Positions 35,356 through 45,584 are shown, numbered from the stretch's first letter. The stretch: DNA of 64,000 bases from Dickeya oryzae (GCF_009372235.1 NZ_SULL01000006.1:1-64000), one strand, 5' to 3'. The notes: a model not told the origin generated them from the sequence alone. Made by a program: numbers and translations.

Positions 35356-37002
35356 TTAGAAACGCGTCCAGCCTTCTGTTGCAGCGCTCTGTAGCGCTGT
35401 CGTTGATTTCGGCTTAGCCAGTCTGGCCACTGAAGGTGGTGCCAGCGACACCGGTGCGGCAGACGTGCCAATATTGAACACTGAGACAGACTGCAGAAGC
35501 TGTGTTGCCTGCTCTTGCAGACTCTGTGAAGCCGAAGCAGACTCCTCAACCAGCGCCGCGTTCTGCTGTGTGGTTTGATCCATCTCGGTCAGCGCCACGC
35601 CAACCTGCTCGATGCCCCGCGCCTGCTCTTCGCTGGCAACGCTGATTTCCGCGACCGTGTCCGTCAGTTGCCCTACGGCGGTCACGATGCCGGTCATGGT
35701 TTCACCGGCCCGGCTGACCAGCTCGCTGCCACGATCTACGTTTTCCACGTTGGAGGCAATCAACTGCCGGATTTCACCAGATGCCGTTGCGCTGCGCTGT
35801 GCCAGGCTTCGCACTTCGCTTGCCACAACCGCGAAACCTTTACCGTGTTCTCCCGCACGGGCCGCTTCCACGGCAGCATTCAGCGCCAGAATATTGGTCT
35901 GGAAGGCGATACTATCGATAACCGTCGTGATGTCCGAAATGCGTCTGGAGCTACTGTCTATTAATTGCATGGTACTGGTTATCTCAGACGTGACGTCACT
36001 CCCTTCCCGGGCAACACGCTGAACATTTACCGCCAGTTGTCTGGCCTCGCGTGCACTGTCAGCGTTATTTTTTACCGTAATACCCAGTTCGCTCATCGTC
36101 GATGCTGTCTGCTCCAGCGCACTGGCTTGCGCTTCGGTGCGTTGTGACAGATCGCTATTGCCCTGTGCTATCTGCATGCTGCCCGATGCCACGCTCTCGG
36201 CATTACTTCTGACCGTGCTGACGGTGTGGGTCAGGGATTCCTGCATCTCGCTAATCGCATTGAGCAACCGACCCGTTTCATCCCGACTCCCTGTCGGCAC
36301 CTCGCCACTCAAATCACCCCGGGCGATTCGCTGTGCTGACAGCAGCGCCTGTTGTAGAGGACGGGTCACACTGCGGGTGATCCCCCACGCAAAGAATATC
36401 CCGAGGAGCAATGCAATAGCGGTGGTCACCGCTAGCAATATCACTGCGTTATCACGCTCATTAATGACCCGCGCTGCGCCGTCGCTCATTCTTTTACGCT
36501 GGAATTGCACCATGTCTTTTAATGCCGCCATGTAGCTAATCTGACTCTGATAGCGAGGACCGAAGAGGAGCCGGGTCGCCTCTTCTTTTTTCCCCTGCAT
36601 ACCCAGCGCCACAACATCATCAATAAACGGGAAGAACTGCTCGCCGTTACGTTGCATGGCCGTAAAAATCTCTCTGCCTGTGTCGGTTTCAACGTGGCCT
36701 CGCAACTGCTCTGTCAGCAGGTCAATCTGTTTTTTTTCTGTATTGTAGTCGCGTAAGAAACCCGCTTTTCTTTCCGGGTCATCCATCAGAATGATGTTGC
36801 GGGCAAGCCGACTCATGTCGGCGGTGAAGAAGCCGATTGAAGAGGCGGCTTCAGCATTGGTGTAAATGTTGTCTGTAATCGATACCGTCGTATTACCGAG
36901 GGATTGCAGGCGACTGATGCTACTCAATGCCATAATAATAACCAGCAGCATCATGAAGCCCAATGCCATCCAAAGCCGTGTGCCAATTTTAATGTTATTC
37001 AT
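35356..37002 (-). CDS. Methyl-accepting chemotaxis protein
   Basis: Transmembrane chemoreceptor of 548 aa. It has TM1 (about 10-30), a short four-helix-bundle periplasmic sensor (about 31-187), TM2 (about 188-210) and a HAMP domain (about 212-265). The cytoplasmic signalling coiled coil carries the invariant hairpin tip ([20 protein letters not shown], about 373-392). It ends GWTRF, an xWxxF-type tail like the CheR/CheB tether of Tar and Tsr. The ligand is not known. It is monocistronic, with an AT-rich upstream region; no sigma-28 promoter was recognised. Confidence 0.95.
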   Translation of the reverse strand: MNNIKIGTRLWMALGFMMLLVIIMALSSISRLQSLGNTTVSITDNIYTNAEAASSIGFFTADMSRLARNIILMDDPERKAGFLRDYNTEKKQIDLLTEQLRGHVETDTGREIFTAMQRNGEQFFPFIDDVVALGMQGKKEEATRLLFGPRYQSQISYMAALKDMVQFQRKRMSDGAARVINERDNAVILLAVTTAIALLLGIFFAWGITRSVTRPLQQALLSAQRIARGDLSGEVPTGSRDETGRLLNAISEMQESLTHTVSTVRSNAESVASGSMQIAQGNSDLSQRTEAQASALEQTASTMSELGITVKNNADSAREARQLAVNVQRVAREGSDVTSEITSTMQLIDSSSRRISDITTVIDSIAFQTNILALNAAVEAARAGEHGKGFAVVASEVRSLAQRSATASGEIRQLIASNVENVDRGSELVSRAGETMTGIVTAVGQLTDTVAEISVASEEQARGIEQVGVALTEMDQTTQQNAALVEESASASQSLQEQATQLLQSVSVFNIGTSAAPVSLAPPSVARLAKPKSTTALQSAATEGWTRF

Positions 37003-37531
37003 AACAGTCCGTCTTACTATTGATTATCAAAAAAAACCGGTGGATGAAACAAACACCAGAAGACAAGTCTATGCGTTTCAACATCCTGCCGAAGGCAGGG
37101 TGAAATTAAAAAACACATAACTTACGGAGTGAATAGCATTATCACAAAGATATTTAATAAAAAAGTATCCTGCTGTGTGGCACACAACTTACCCCAGTTC
37201 CACACCACAGACTACCGGCTCAGCAATAAACAACAACCGCATGATATTTAACATTAATTAATAAAATAAAAAATTTAACCGTTTACAAGGATAAGAAATC
37301 AATAGGGGATAAATAAAGGGATTTTCGATATCAAAAAGTTGAATAACCAGCATTATTATCAGGAAAATAAAACCTCATAACGATGTAAAAAATCGATTAT
37401 CCAGCCAGAAAATCATTTAAATCAGAAATCAATCACGCTATTAAAATCCTTTACGTCATTATTAACTTAAATTAATGATTGATACTATTTTAAACACCCC
37501 ACTGACGCCCTATTCATTAAATTTATTTTCA
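37003..37531. other. AT-rich spacer between the chemoreceptor gene and the cytoplasmic apbE
   Basis: 529 bases, strongly AT-rich from about 37120 onwards, without a credible gene. The part next to 37003 must hold the chemoreceptor promoter. No terminator with a clear stem was seen after the apbE stop. Confidence 0.5.
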
Positions 37532-38512
37532 CTATTTATCCTCTGCCACCACTACAATATAACTTTTATCTAATGGTAAAAATACAAAATCACGCTGTGA
37601 TGAAAGAATTATTTTTTTATCTCTGGTGACAAAAATGGCATGCATATCTGAACGTTGTGAGAGATAAGCCAGTCCTTTTTCTACCCCCATGCCATAAAGC
37701 AGCGTGGTGTAAATGTCCCCATCAATGGACGCATCCGTGATGAGTGTGACGCTCAGTATTTCATTATCGAGTGGAAAACCTGTTTTGGGATCAAAGATAT
37801 GGTGATAAATGCGTCCTTCAAATGTGAAATAGCGTTCATAGATACCGGATGTCACTATCGACTTGTTTACCACCTGTATCAGCCCAAGCAGTTCATGATT
37901 TTCGCCAAACGGCTTTTGTAACCCCACCGACCAGGCGGCCTGATGGGCGCTTTGCGGCCTGCCGATGGCCAGGACATTCCCGCCCAGATTGATCAGCGCA
38001 TGATAGACGTGGTGCTGGTAGAGAAATTGCCTGATGACATCCGCAATATAGCCCTTCGCTATCGCCCCTAAATCGATTCCCATCCCTACTTTTTCCAGCC
38101 ACACTGAACGCTCTTTGGCATCGAGAATGACGTGACGAGGGTCGGTCAGCGCCAGTAACGCACGCAACTCATCAGCGGGCGGAATGCGCTCACCCTGAAA
38201 GCCGATTTTCCAGCGCTTCACCACCGGACCGATAGTGACGTTAAAACAGCTGCCTTCCAACAAGCTGACGTCTCTGGCACGTGCAATCAGATTAAATAAC
38301 CACGGGCTGACGACAACCGGGTGTTTCCCTGCCGCCTGATTGATAGCCATCACCTCCGAGTTATCCCGATTAACGGTTAACACGTCTTCCAGCTGTTTAA
38401 TGCGGCCAAACACCGACAATGCCAGTGGCTCATTGGGTTCAAACAACTTGAGCAGGATGGGTGACCCCATCAGCACGGTGGAATAGTTATAAATTCGATC
38501 ATCTGACGGCAT
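37532..38512 (-). CDS. FAD:protein FMN transferase, cytoplasmic (ApbE-like)
   Basis: ApbE-family flavin transferase that attaches FMN from FAD to a threonine of a target protein. The ATG giving MPSDDRIYNYS (326 aa) has AGAGG 7 bases upstream and is preferred to a GTG eight codons earlier. There is no signal peptide or lipobox. Family motifs are DLGAIAKGYIAD, HHIFDPKTGFP and the metal-site region SIDGDIYTTLLYGMG. It lies 90 bases downstream of the fumarate-reductase-like gene on the same strand. It is therefore the likely modifier of that enzyme's FMN-binding domain. Confidence 0.92.
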   Translation of the reverse strand: MPSDDRIYNYSTVLMGSPILLKLFEPNEPLALSVFGRIKQLEDVLTVNRDNSEVMAINQAAGKHPVVVSPWLFNLIARARDVSLLEGSCFNVTIGPVVKRWKIGFQGERIPPADELRALLALTDPRHVILDAKERSVWLEKVGMGIDLGAIAKGYIADVIRQFLYQHHVYHALINLGGNVLAIGRPQSAHQAAWSVGLQKPFGENHELLGLIQVVNKSIVTSGIYERYFTFEGRIYHHIFDPKTGFPLDNEILSVTLITDASIDGDIYTTLLYGMGVEKGLAYLSQRSDMHAIFVTRDKKIILSSQRDFVFLPLDKSYIVVVAEDK

Positions 38513-38602
38513 CGTAGGACCTCTGAAAAAGAACACATCAAGTCTGCGTCAGCAGCGGGGGCTGACGCAGACTGGCATAATTACCTACACGAATCCCCGA
38601 AC

Positions 38603-41380
38603 TTACAGGCGCACGTAAGTCGCGGCGTTACGGCCCGCCTGAATACCAAACACAATGATATCGGCGATGGCGTTACCGCCGATGCGGTTGCTACCGTGGA
38701 TACCGCCCACCACTTCACCGGCAGCGAAAGCCCCCCGAATCACCCGTTTCTTGCGGTCCAGTACCGCGGTATCGGTATTGATGACCACGCCCCCCATGGT
38801 GTGATGTACACCGGGTGCGATGCGAATAGCGTAAAACGGCCCCTGATTGAGAGGATGACGCAACGCGGTTTGACGGCCGAAATCGTCGTCATGCTGTTTT
38901 TCAACAAACTGGTTATAGCGTTCCAGCGTCGTCTGCAGTGCATCAGCATCGATGGCCAGTTTATCCGCCAGTTCACGTGGAGAGGCCGCACTGACCACAA
39001 AACCACGGGATAAATACTCGTCAGCCGCCTTATTTTTCGCCCTCACCTGCTCATCAAACACGATATAAGCGTACTTCTCCGGTAAACCGATGATTGACGC
39101 CGACACCTTGTCACGGGTTTCCATTTCGTTAAAGAAACGCTGGCCCTGCTGATTCACCAGAATCGCACCGCCACCACGAATGGATTCAGAGATCAGATAA
39201 GAGGTGTTCTGCTCCACCGTGGGATGGATCTGGATTTCGCCCAGGTCCACCGTATCCGCCCCGACCTTCTCCAGAATGGCGATACCACAACCAGTCGCAC
39301 CGCTATGGTTGGTGGTGACAAAACCATCCAGATCCGGGCGGTATTTCAGTACCATGTCGCGATTGGCGCTGAAACCGCCGGTGGCAACGACCACCCCTTT
39401 GGTGGCGATAGTCAGTTGCTCGTTGTCTTCACTCTGCACCCGCACCCCAGTCACCGCACCGGCGTCGTGAAGGATGTCGATAACCGCGGTTTCCAGCATG
39501 ACATCGATGTTGCGCTTATTGATATTTTTGACCAGCCCACTGATCAGGAAACCGCCAACCGCCGAGCCATCTGCCGGTCGATGAGTGCGATCCACACTCA
39601 TGCCGCCAGTAATAGTAATGTCGTTCAGTTCGATACCACGCTCTGCCAGCCAGTCGATCGCCATTGGCGCACCTTCGACGAATCGTTTCAGCAAATCGGG
39701 GTTATTTTTTTGTTTACCGCCTTTCAGGGTCTCCTCGTAGAAACGCTGCTTGTCGTCAACAATACCGCGCATTTTCTGGAAACGCGTGCCTGCTGCATTC
39801 ATGCCGACAGACGCTTTGATGGTGTTGCCACCGATGCTGGACATCTTCTCGACAATCAGCACGCGGGCACCGTCATCACAGGCCTGAATCGCTGCGGCCA
39901 GGCCCGCGCCACCACTGCCGATCACCACCACGTCATAGCAATTCATCTCAGCCGGATCGCCGCCTTCCTCCACGATCGCCGCCTTGCAGGAGCGGGCCAG
40001 TGCCTTGGAGACGGCTTTTTTCACCGCTTCACTTTGCACCGTCGCGCCAGTCACCGCATCCACATGTGGGCTGTTCGCCTCCAGAATTCGCGAGCGAATC
40101 ACCTCAAAGCTGCTGACAAAGTCAGTATGCAACTGCGCATGGGGCGCAAGTGTCACATCCGCGATGCGGTCCGTTTCCAGGCTGACGTTGATAACCAGTT
40201 CACCCGCATCATCCGCTACGGTTTCCTGAAAAACACCGGCTTTGAATTTTTTCGCCGCCAGGCTCATATCGCGGATCATCGCTTCCACCAGAGAGAAGCG
40301 CCACAACGGTTCCGGAATAGTGAGGGCTTCACGCTGGGTACTGTCGATAAACAAGTCGACCTTCTGCTGACTGATGAGCCGATCAGTCCAGTCCGGGTAA
40401 GCAATGCAGGCTTTCCCTACCGCCACCAGATCGTAACCATGCTCCAGCGCAGCATCGGCATCCGCCTGATTAACCACCCCGCCCACGCCGATAACCGGTA
40501 CTTTAGCCAGCGTGTCAGAACGCATCGTGACATATTTGCCAATCAGCGGGGTAGGATCGGTGGTATCGACGATGGAAGAACGCAGGGTATACCCCATGGA
40601 GAAATGCAGATAATCCAGCCCGCGTGCCGCCAGTTTCTCCAACAGGTACAGGGTGTCGTCAAAGCGGATGCCCGGCTCTTCGATTTCTTCCGGTGAAAAG
40701 CGATAGCCAATGATGAAAGAAGCGTCCGCGTACTGGCGTGCCATTTTGTGGGTGATATCCAGCACTGCGAGAGGAAATCTGGCACGGTTGTCGCGGCTGC
40801 CGCCCCATTCGTCGGTGCGCTGGTTGGAGTTCGGGGAGTAAAACTGCTGAATCAGATAAGTATTGGCACCGTGGATTTCCACGCCGTCGAACCCTGCTTC
40901 AATCGCACGGCGTACCCCTTCGCCAAATTTGGCGATCATCGCCTCAACGTCCTCGCCCGTGAGTGCTTGCGGCACCGCTGCGCCTTCACGCGGTGCGGCC
41001 ACCGCACTGGGCCCAACCGGTGAACGCCCGCCAATCAGTTTCGGCTCCACCATGCGACCACCGTGGTAGATTTGCAAAATGGCTTTTGAGCCTTTCTCCT
41101 TGATGGCAGAGGCGATTTTTGCAAGCCCGGCGATTTTATTGTCGTGGTCGATACCGATGGCACCCGGAAATGCCAGACCTTTATCATCGATAAAGCAGCA
41201 CTCCACAATCACCGCCCCGATACTCCCGGCACGCACCTGATAATACTCCACCAGCTCCCTGGTGACGGTGCCGTCATAAAAGCCGGTACAGGTGGTCATC
41301 GGTGCCATCAGCAGACGATTTTTAAGCTCGACGCCGTTAGGCAAGGTAAACGGTCTGAATACCTGGTTATTAACGCTCAT
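38603..41380 (-). CDS. NADH-dependent fumarate/2-enoate reductase (OYE, FMN_bind and FAD_binding_2 fusion)
   Basis: A soluble 925-aa three-domain flavoprotein. Residues 1-360 are an Old Yellow Enzyme-type NADH:flavin oxidoreductase barrel (FTLPNGVELKNRLLMAPMTT). About 385-470 is an FMN_bind domain with the flavinylation motif DAVTGATVQS. About 475-920 is a flavocytochrome c/fumarate reductase FAD domain (VVIGSGGAGLAAA; HRPADGSAVGG; METRDK; HHTMGG; GSNRIGGNAIADI). The same architecture is known in the cytoplasmic NADH:fumarate reductase of Klebsiella and in acrylate or cinnamate reductases of Vibrio. The substrate is thus a 2-enoate, with fumarate the first guess. A GGAG 6 bases upstream fixes the ATG at 41380. 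No signal peptide. Confidence 0.9.
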   Translation of the reverse strand: MSVNNQVFRPFTLPNGVELKNRLLMAPMTTCTGFYDGTVTRELVEYYQVRAGSIGAVIVECCFIDDKGLAFPGAIGIDHDNKIAGLAKIASAIKEKGSKAILQIYHGGRMVEPKLIGGRSPVGPSAVAAPREGAAVPQALTGEDVEAMIAKFGEGVRRAIEAGFDGVEIHGANTYLIQQFYSPNSNQRTDEWGGSRDNRARFPLAVLDITHKMARQYADASFIIGYRFSPEEIEEPGIRFDDTLYLLEKLAARGLDYLHFSMGYTLRSSIVDTTDPTPLIGKYVTMRSDTLAKVPVIGVGGVVNQADADAALEHGYDLVAVGKACIAYPDWTDRLISQQKVDLFIDSTQREALTIPEPLWRFSLVEAMIRDMSLAAKKFKAGVFQETVADDAGELVINVSLETDRIADVTLAPHAQLHTDFVSSFEVIRSRILEANSPHVDAVTGATVQSEAVKKAVSKALARSCKAAIVEEGGDPAEMNCYDVVVIGSGGAGLAAAIQACDDGARVLIVEKMSSIGGNTIKASVGMNAAGTRFQKMRGIVDDKQRFYEETLKGGKQKNNPDLLKRFVEGAPMAIDWLAERGIELNDITITGGMSVDRTHRPADGSAVGGFLISGLVKNINKRNIDVMLETAVIDILHDAGAVTGVRVQSEDNEQLTIATKGVVVATGGFSANRDMVLKYRPDLDGFVTTNHSGATGCGIAILEKVGADTVDLGEIQIHPTVEQNTSYLISESIRGGGAILVNQQGQRFFNEMETRDKVSASIIGLPEKYAYIVFDEQVRAKNKAADEYLSRGFVVSAASPRELADKLAIDADALQTTLERYNQFVEKQHDDDFGRQTALRHPLNQGPFYAIRIAPGVHHTMGGVVINTDTAVLDRKKRVIRGAFAAGEVVGGIHGSNRIGGNAIADIIVFGIQAGRNAATYVRL

Positions 41381-41959
41381 AAGAGACTCCATAAATTACC
41401 AATGTTTTATAGGCTTTGAATGGGTTATCGGTTTATTGTTTTTGGTTTTGCTTAATGGGCCGATGTCATAGCGTTAATATGATTGGCTTTTTAGTTTCTA
41501 AATAATCAATTTAGTTAATTAACTAATAAACCACTATTATGTCATCGTGTTGTTTAAAGCGTGGTAAAAGGGAAAATAAGTTGTTCACATTTATTTTAAA
41601 TAAGGTAACGCTTCATTTACCTGAGCAAGAAAAACGATGGTTCGAGGCAGTAAGGGGCTGGACGAAGGCATCATGCGCCAGAAGACGGCTTTGGCGCTAA
41701 GCATAACGGTGGCAGGAGAACAGGGTTTGCGAAAGCGGTAACAACAAGGTCAACACCAGAAAAAAATATGACAAATTGCCTCTAATAAATAAAACACCGG
41801 TTCATAATCATGCCCCGTAAAATAAAAACCCACTTATGGGGATTAGCATGAAATCATGGCGATTCGTATTTCGGTGCTTTATTTTATCGGCCCCGTTTGC
41901 GGAATAAAACATCTTCCCAAACCTGACGCCTGAAGGAAACCATCAGGCGTCGGGAAGGC
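41381..41959. other. Spacer between the enoate reductase gene and apbE
   Basis: 579 bases, AT-rich near 41400-41620. It should contain the reductase promoter on the minus strand. I saw no clear FNR, ArcA or CRP site. A 19-codon plus-strand micro-ORF at 41848-41907 is described as a finding only. Confidence 0.45.
41913..41957 (-). terminator. Terminator of apbE
   Basis: TGACGCCTGA (41923-41932) pairs with TCAGGCGTCG (from 41943), and flanking CTTCCC/GGGAAG extends the stem past a small bulge. GATGTTTTATT follows on the minus strand. Confidence 0.65.
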
Positions 41960-43009
41960 TTATGGCGTCGGTAACAAAAACGCCTTGAATTGCGGGGTCA
42001 TCACCGCCTCGAATCCTTTATCGGTTTTGGTAATCAGGTAAACCGCCAGTCCCTGCTGTTCCGCCAGCTTCAACGCTTTTTCCGTACCCAGCACCATCAA
42101 CCCGGTATCCCAGCCATCGGCTTCCAGCGCGGTTCTGGCAATCACGGTGGCGGAAACCAGCTGATGGGTAATCGGCCGTCCTGTGGCCGGGTCGATCACA
42201 TGAGAGTAGCGTGTGCCATCCTGCTCGAAATAATTGCGATAACTGCCGGAGGTGCTGATACCGTAGCCCTGCAGGTCAACCGCGGCCTGAATGGCGTTTT
42301 CTTTATCGGTGGGTTTCTGAATCGCGACCCGCCAGGGTTGCCCCTGACCGTTGACACCTCGACTGGAAATCGCGCCGCCAACCGACACCAGATAATTGGT
42401 GATACCTTTGCGGGTCATCAGCTGTGCCAGCAACTCGGCACCGTATCCCTCGCCCAGCGTGGAGAGATCCACATACATGTCGGGCAGATCTTTTTGCAAC
42501 CATTCGCCCTGATTATCACTGATCAGACGCAGGTGGTTTAGCCCCACTTTATGCCGTGCTTCATCAATCTGTTGCTGGCTGGGCACCCTGGTCGGCTGCT
42601 TCTGCGGCCCGAACCCCCACAAGTTAACCAGCGGCCCCACCGTGATATCCATCGCCCCACCGGTTGCCCGGCCGATACGTTGTGCGGTCAGAATAATATC
42701 CGCCATACCGTTACTGATGGGCTGCGGGTCTGTCCCGGCATAGCGGTTAAAACGGGATAGTACCGAATCACTGCGGTATGTAGAGATCTCGTTGTTCGCC
42801 TGCTCCAGCAACGTGTCTATCTCCTGTTGCAACTGCTGGCTGCTTTCCGGCAACGCCCCGCTTATCTTCACGCTGTAGAACGTGCCCATGGTTTTACCTT
42901 CAAAGGTGGTAAACGGGCGCGAATTTTCGGCGGATGATTGCGGTTTACAGGCGCTCAGCACGCCAAGAATACCGAAAAAGAGAACGGATTTTAGGGCGAA
43001 AGACGCCAT
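41960..43009 (-). CDS. apbE: FAD:protein FMN transferase ApbE (lipoprotein)
   Basis: Periplasm-facing flavin transferase that flavinylates proteins such as RnfG/RnfD or NqrB/NqrC. The ATG giving MASFALKSVLFF (349 aa) has AAGGAG 8 bases upstream. Its signal ends in a lipobox LSAC. Motifs KTMGTFYSVK, DLSTLGEGYGAE, SHVIDPATGRP and ALEADGWDTGLMVLG follow E. coli ApbE closely. It is separate from the leaderless ApbE at 37532 and probably not part of the reductase operon. Confidence 0.95.
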   Translation of the reverse strand: MASFALKSVLFFGILGVLSACKPQSSAENSRPFTTFEGKTMGTFYSVKISGALPESSQQLQQEIDTLLEQANNEISTYRSDSVLSRFNRYAGTDPQPISNGMADIILTAQRIGRATGGAMDITVGPLVNLWGFGPQKQPTRVPSQQQIDEARHKVGLNHLRLISDNQGEWLQKDLPDMYVDLSTLGEGYGAELLAQLMTRKGITNYLVSVGGAISSRGVNGQGQPWRVAIQKPTDKENAIQAAVDLQGYGISTSGSYRNYFEQDGTRYSHVIDPATGRPITHQLVSATVIARTALEADGWDTGLMVLGTEKALKLAEQQGLAVYLITKTDKGFEAVMTPQFKAFLLPTP

Positions 43010-43181
43010 GAACAGCACTCCTTGAATCACAATGACGCGCTATTGATAGAGCAAGATAGACGGATTGAAAAGTGCTCATGGGAAAAAACCTGTCTGAACG
43101 CAAGAGATCGGAGCAACATCATACTTTCAGACTGTCGAAATCATCCGGCCGCTTTACGGTCTGAGCCCCATGTACTCAACT

Positions 43182-43206
43182 AAAAAACGCGCCCCAGGGC
43201 GCGTTT
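43182..43206 (-). terminator. Terminator of the Spy/CpxP-like gene
   Basis: A 10-bp stem AAACGCGCCC/GGGCGCGTTT with a 2-nt spacer is followed by further Ts on the minus strand. Confidence 0.85.
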
Positions 43207-43229
43207 CGATGACATCAGGCTAGCCGTGA

Positions 43230-43706
43230 TTACGGCGCTTTCGGTGCTGCGGGTTCTTGCTGGTGTCTGGCAAAATTGTCGTTAAACTGTTTTTTCTGGT
43301 CTGGCGTCAGCACGTTGTACATTTTGTTCTGAATCTCCAGACGGGTCAGCACATGGGCTTTGTTGGCTTCAACCATGTTATTGACCACTGCTTCCGCTTT
43401 GGTTTTATCAAAGCTGTCGGATGCAATCAGGCTGTGCCATTGCGCTCGCTGATCCGCTGAAGGACGCTCACGGTCTTTTTTCGCATTCGCCATAATGTCG
43501 CGCATTTTCTGACGCTGCTCATCGGTCAGGTTCAGCCCTTTAAACATCATATTTTCCTCCATGCCGCGTTCGCCACGCGCGCCATCATGATGTTTCATCA
43601 TGCGGCCACCCTGATCCGGCGGGGTGGGGTTATCCTGAGCGTGGGCGAACCCGGCGCTACTCAACGCCAATGCAGAGGCAATCATAATCACGGTTAATTT
43701 AGACAT
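43230..43706 (-). CDS. Spy/CpxP-family periplasmic protein
   Basis: A 158-aa secreted protein with a Sec signal peptide (1-23, cut after AHA). It carries two LTxxQ motifs (LTDEQRQ and LTPDQKK), the hallmark of the Spy/CpxP cradle-shaped chaperones that protect periplasmic proteins. The N-terminal mature part is rich in Met, His and Gly (GGRMMKHHDG), and metal binding is possible. An AAGGAAGG ribosome-binding site fixes the ATG at 43706. A candidate CpxR box lies 119 bases upstream. Spy itself is a likely name but CpxP cannot be excluded. Confidence 0.88.
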   Translation of the reverse strand: MSKLTVIMIASALALSSAGFAHAQDNPTPPDQGGRMMKHHDGARGERGMEENMMFKGLNLTDEQRQKMRDIMANAKKDRERPSADQRAQWHSLIASDSFDKTKAEAVVNNMVEANKAHVLTRLEIQNKMYNVLTPDQKKQFNDNFARHQQEPAAPKAP

Positions 43707-43824
43707 AAGACCTTCCTTCACGTTACGGTTTTAATGATCAACACACCACAGTGTGTCAACCTGTAATGCATCAACCTTTGTGATGCAGTATAGGTCGGTG
43801 AAATTCAATTAACCGGGTGTCAGG

Positions 43825-43838
43825 GTAAAGGTTTGCAA
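43825..43838 (+). promoter_or_regulatory. Candidate CpxR box upstream of the Spy-like gene
   Basis: GTAAA-N5-GCAA matches the CpxR consensus GTAAA-N5-GTAA at eight of nine positions. spy and cpxP of E. coli are CpxR targets. The distance to the start codon (119 bases) is plausible for an activator site. Confidence 0.35.
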
Positions 43839-43908
43839 GGAAGATATTCACAATTGCGCCAACTGTGGAGAAAGCGGAAGTATTGCGTAAGCAACACGCC
43901 AGAATGAG

Positions 43909-43941
43909 AAAAAGGCGGAGTGGTTAATCACCCCGCCTTTT
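43909..43941 (-). terminator. Terminator of uhpT
   Basis: AAAAGGCGG and CCGCCTTTT pair around an inner GGTG/CACC-type stem. TTTTTC follows on the minus strand, 28 bases past the uhpT stop. Confidence 0.8.
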
Positions 43942-43968
43942 CGTGAACGCCTGATTACGCGATGTGTA

Positions 43969-45360
43969 TCAGGCGGTTTGCGTCTGACGCAACTGCTTTT
44001 CGCGGCGAATTTTGCGCTCTTCCATCACCGCGACCATCGCCATCAGGCAGATGCAGCCGATAGCGGCGGCATCCAGCGCGGCAAACGTCCCCGCCCAGCC
44101 GGTCAGCCCGAAAATCGGGGTGCCGTCAGCTATCATGCCCAACCCCAGCTTGGCGAAACTGTCGCCAATCAGATAGGCGAAGGTGCCTTTAATACCATCC
44201 GCGGCTCCGATGGCTTTCTTCGGTACAAACCCCACTGCGGCCACCCCAATCAGTAACTGCGGGCCAAACACCAGAAAGCCCAGCGCAAACAACGACGACA
44301 GGTAAACATATTGGTTGCTGGCGTGCTGATAAACCCCCAGTGTCACGATGATCAACGCCAGTGCGATGCAGGCGACCAGCCCACGGCGACCGTTCGCCAA
44401 ATCCGACAGCCAGCCCCACAACAGCGTCCCCACCAGCGCACCGGCCTCAAACAGGGTGAAGCCCTGAATGGCGACGGATTTCGGTAACTTCAGTTCCTGA
44501 TAGGCATACACCGTGGACCACTGGTCGATACCGATACGCACCACATACAGGAAGATATTGGAGAAACACAGCAGCCAAATCACTTTATTTTTCAGCACGT
44601 ACTCGACGAAGATCTGCCATTTGGTCATGGTACCGTCTTCGGCTTCTTTATCTTCTTCAGAGATAGCCTCGTCAAACAGCTCCTCCGCTTTTCCCAGACC
44701 GTAGGATTCCGGTGAGTCACTGCCAAACCGCAGACCAATAAAGCCGACAACCAGGGCGATGATGGACGGGAAAACAAACATACCGATGACATGGCCGTCG
44801 AACAGATAGTTAGCACCGAACAGAGCGACACCCGCCGCCCCCGCACCGCCGAGGTTATGGGAAATATTCCACAGTCCCAGCCAGGTGCCGCGCTTGCGAC
44901 GTGGCGTCCACTTGGTAATCGTGGAATAGCTGCATGACCCGCCGGTACTCTGGAAGAACCCACTCAACGCATAAAACGCGATCATCAAAAACAGGCTGAC
45001 GGAACCGGTTCCCATGCTGGCACTAAAACCGAGCATGCAAATCGCCGACAGGATCAGCATAAACGGCAGAAACTGCTTGGTGTTTTTACCGTCGGCGTAA
45101 TAGGACACCAGCGTTTTACCCACGCCGTAGGTTATCGAAAAACCCAGACCAATCATGCCAAGCTGCGTCATGCTCAGCCCATAGGTACCGATCATGTCAT
45201 TTTGGGCGATGTTAAAGTTTTTACGGATCAAATACATGGTCAGGTAGCCGATGAATACCACCAGATAGGACTGCATGAACGGCTTAAACCACATTTTTCG
45301 CCGCACATCGAGCGGCAGATCCAGCGTCGGGCGACGAACCTGGGTTAAAAAGTTAAGCAT
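43969..45360 (-). CDS. uhpT: Hexose-6-phosphate:phosphate antiporter UhpT
   Basis: MFS organophosphate:phosphate antiporter with 12 transmembrane helices that imports glucose-6-phosphate and related sugars; also a fosfomycin entry route. The 463 aa are almost collinear with E. coli UhpT ([36 protein letters not shown]). It is the last gene of the uhpABCT cluster, with its own 224-base upstream region after uhpC, where UhpA is expected to act. Confidence 0.97.
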   Translation of the reverse strand: MLNFLTQVRRPTLDLPLDVRRKMWFKPFMQSYLVVFIGYLTMYLIRKNFNIAQNDMIGTYGLSMTQLGMIGLGFSITYGVGKTLVSYYADGKNTKQFLPFMLILSAICMLGFSASMGTGSVSLFLMIAFYALSGFFQSTGGSCSYSTITKWTPRRKRGTWLGLWNISHNLGGAGAAGVALFGANYLFDGHVIGMFVFPSIIALVVGFIGLRFGSDSPESYGLGKAEELFDEAISEEDKEAEDGTMTKWQIFVEYVLKNKVIWLLCFSNIFLYVVRIGIDQWSTVYAYQELKLPKSVAIQGFTLFEAGALVGTLLWGWLSDLANGRRGLVACIALALIIVTLGVYQHASNQYVYLSSLFALGFLVFGPQLLIGVAAVGFVPKKAIGAADGIKGTFAYLIGDSFAKLGLGMIADGTPIFGLTGWAGTFAALDAAAIGCICLMAMVAVMEERKIRREKQLRQTQTA

Positions 45361-45584
45361 GATGTTTCCTCTTACGGGACGGGATAGCCTGCGGCCTTGC
45401 GACCCGCAGTGATCTTTTCGCCCACATTGTAAGAAGCCCTGACACCACGGGCTTGAGGGAACGTCCTGCTTAAACTAGGAAATTTTCCCGGTTTTTGCCG
45501 GTTCAGAGAGAAAGGGTGAAGCGAATCACGCTATAGCTATTTATGTTGCATCTGTTCATGTTGCATCTGTTCCGCTACGTCTGT
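45361..45584 (-). promoter_or_regulatory. uhpT promoter region
   Basis: 224 bases between the uhpC stop and the uhpT start. In E. coli the UhpA-activated uhpT promoter lies here. I did not identify the UhpA sites with certainty; a CCCGGTTTTTGCCGG partial palindrome at about 45488-45502 is a candidate. Confidence 0.4.

Noticed and set aside
39224-40696. 490-codon plus-strand open frame opposite the enoate reductase
   Set aside because: Antisense shadow of a clear three-domain enzyme; no start signal or homology.
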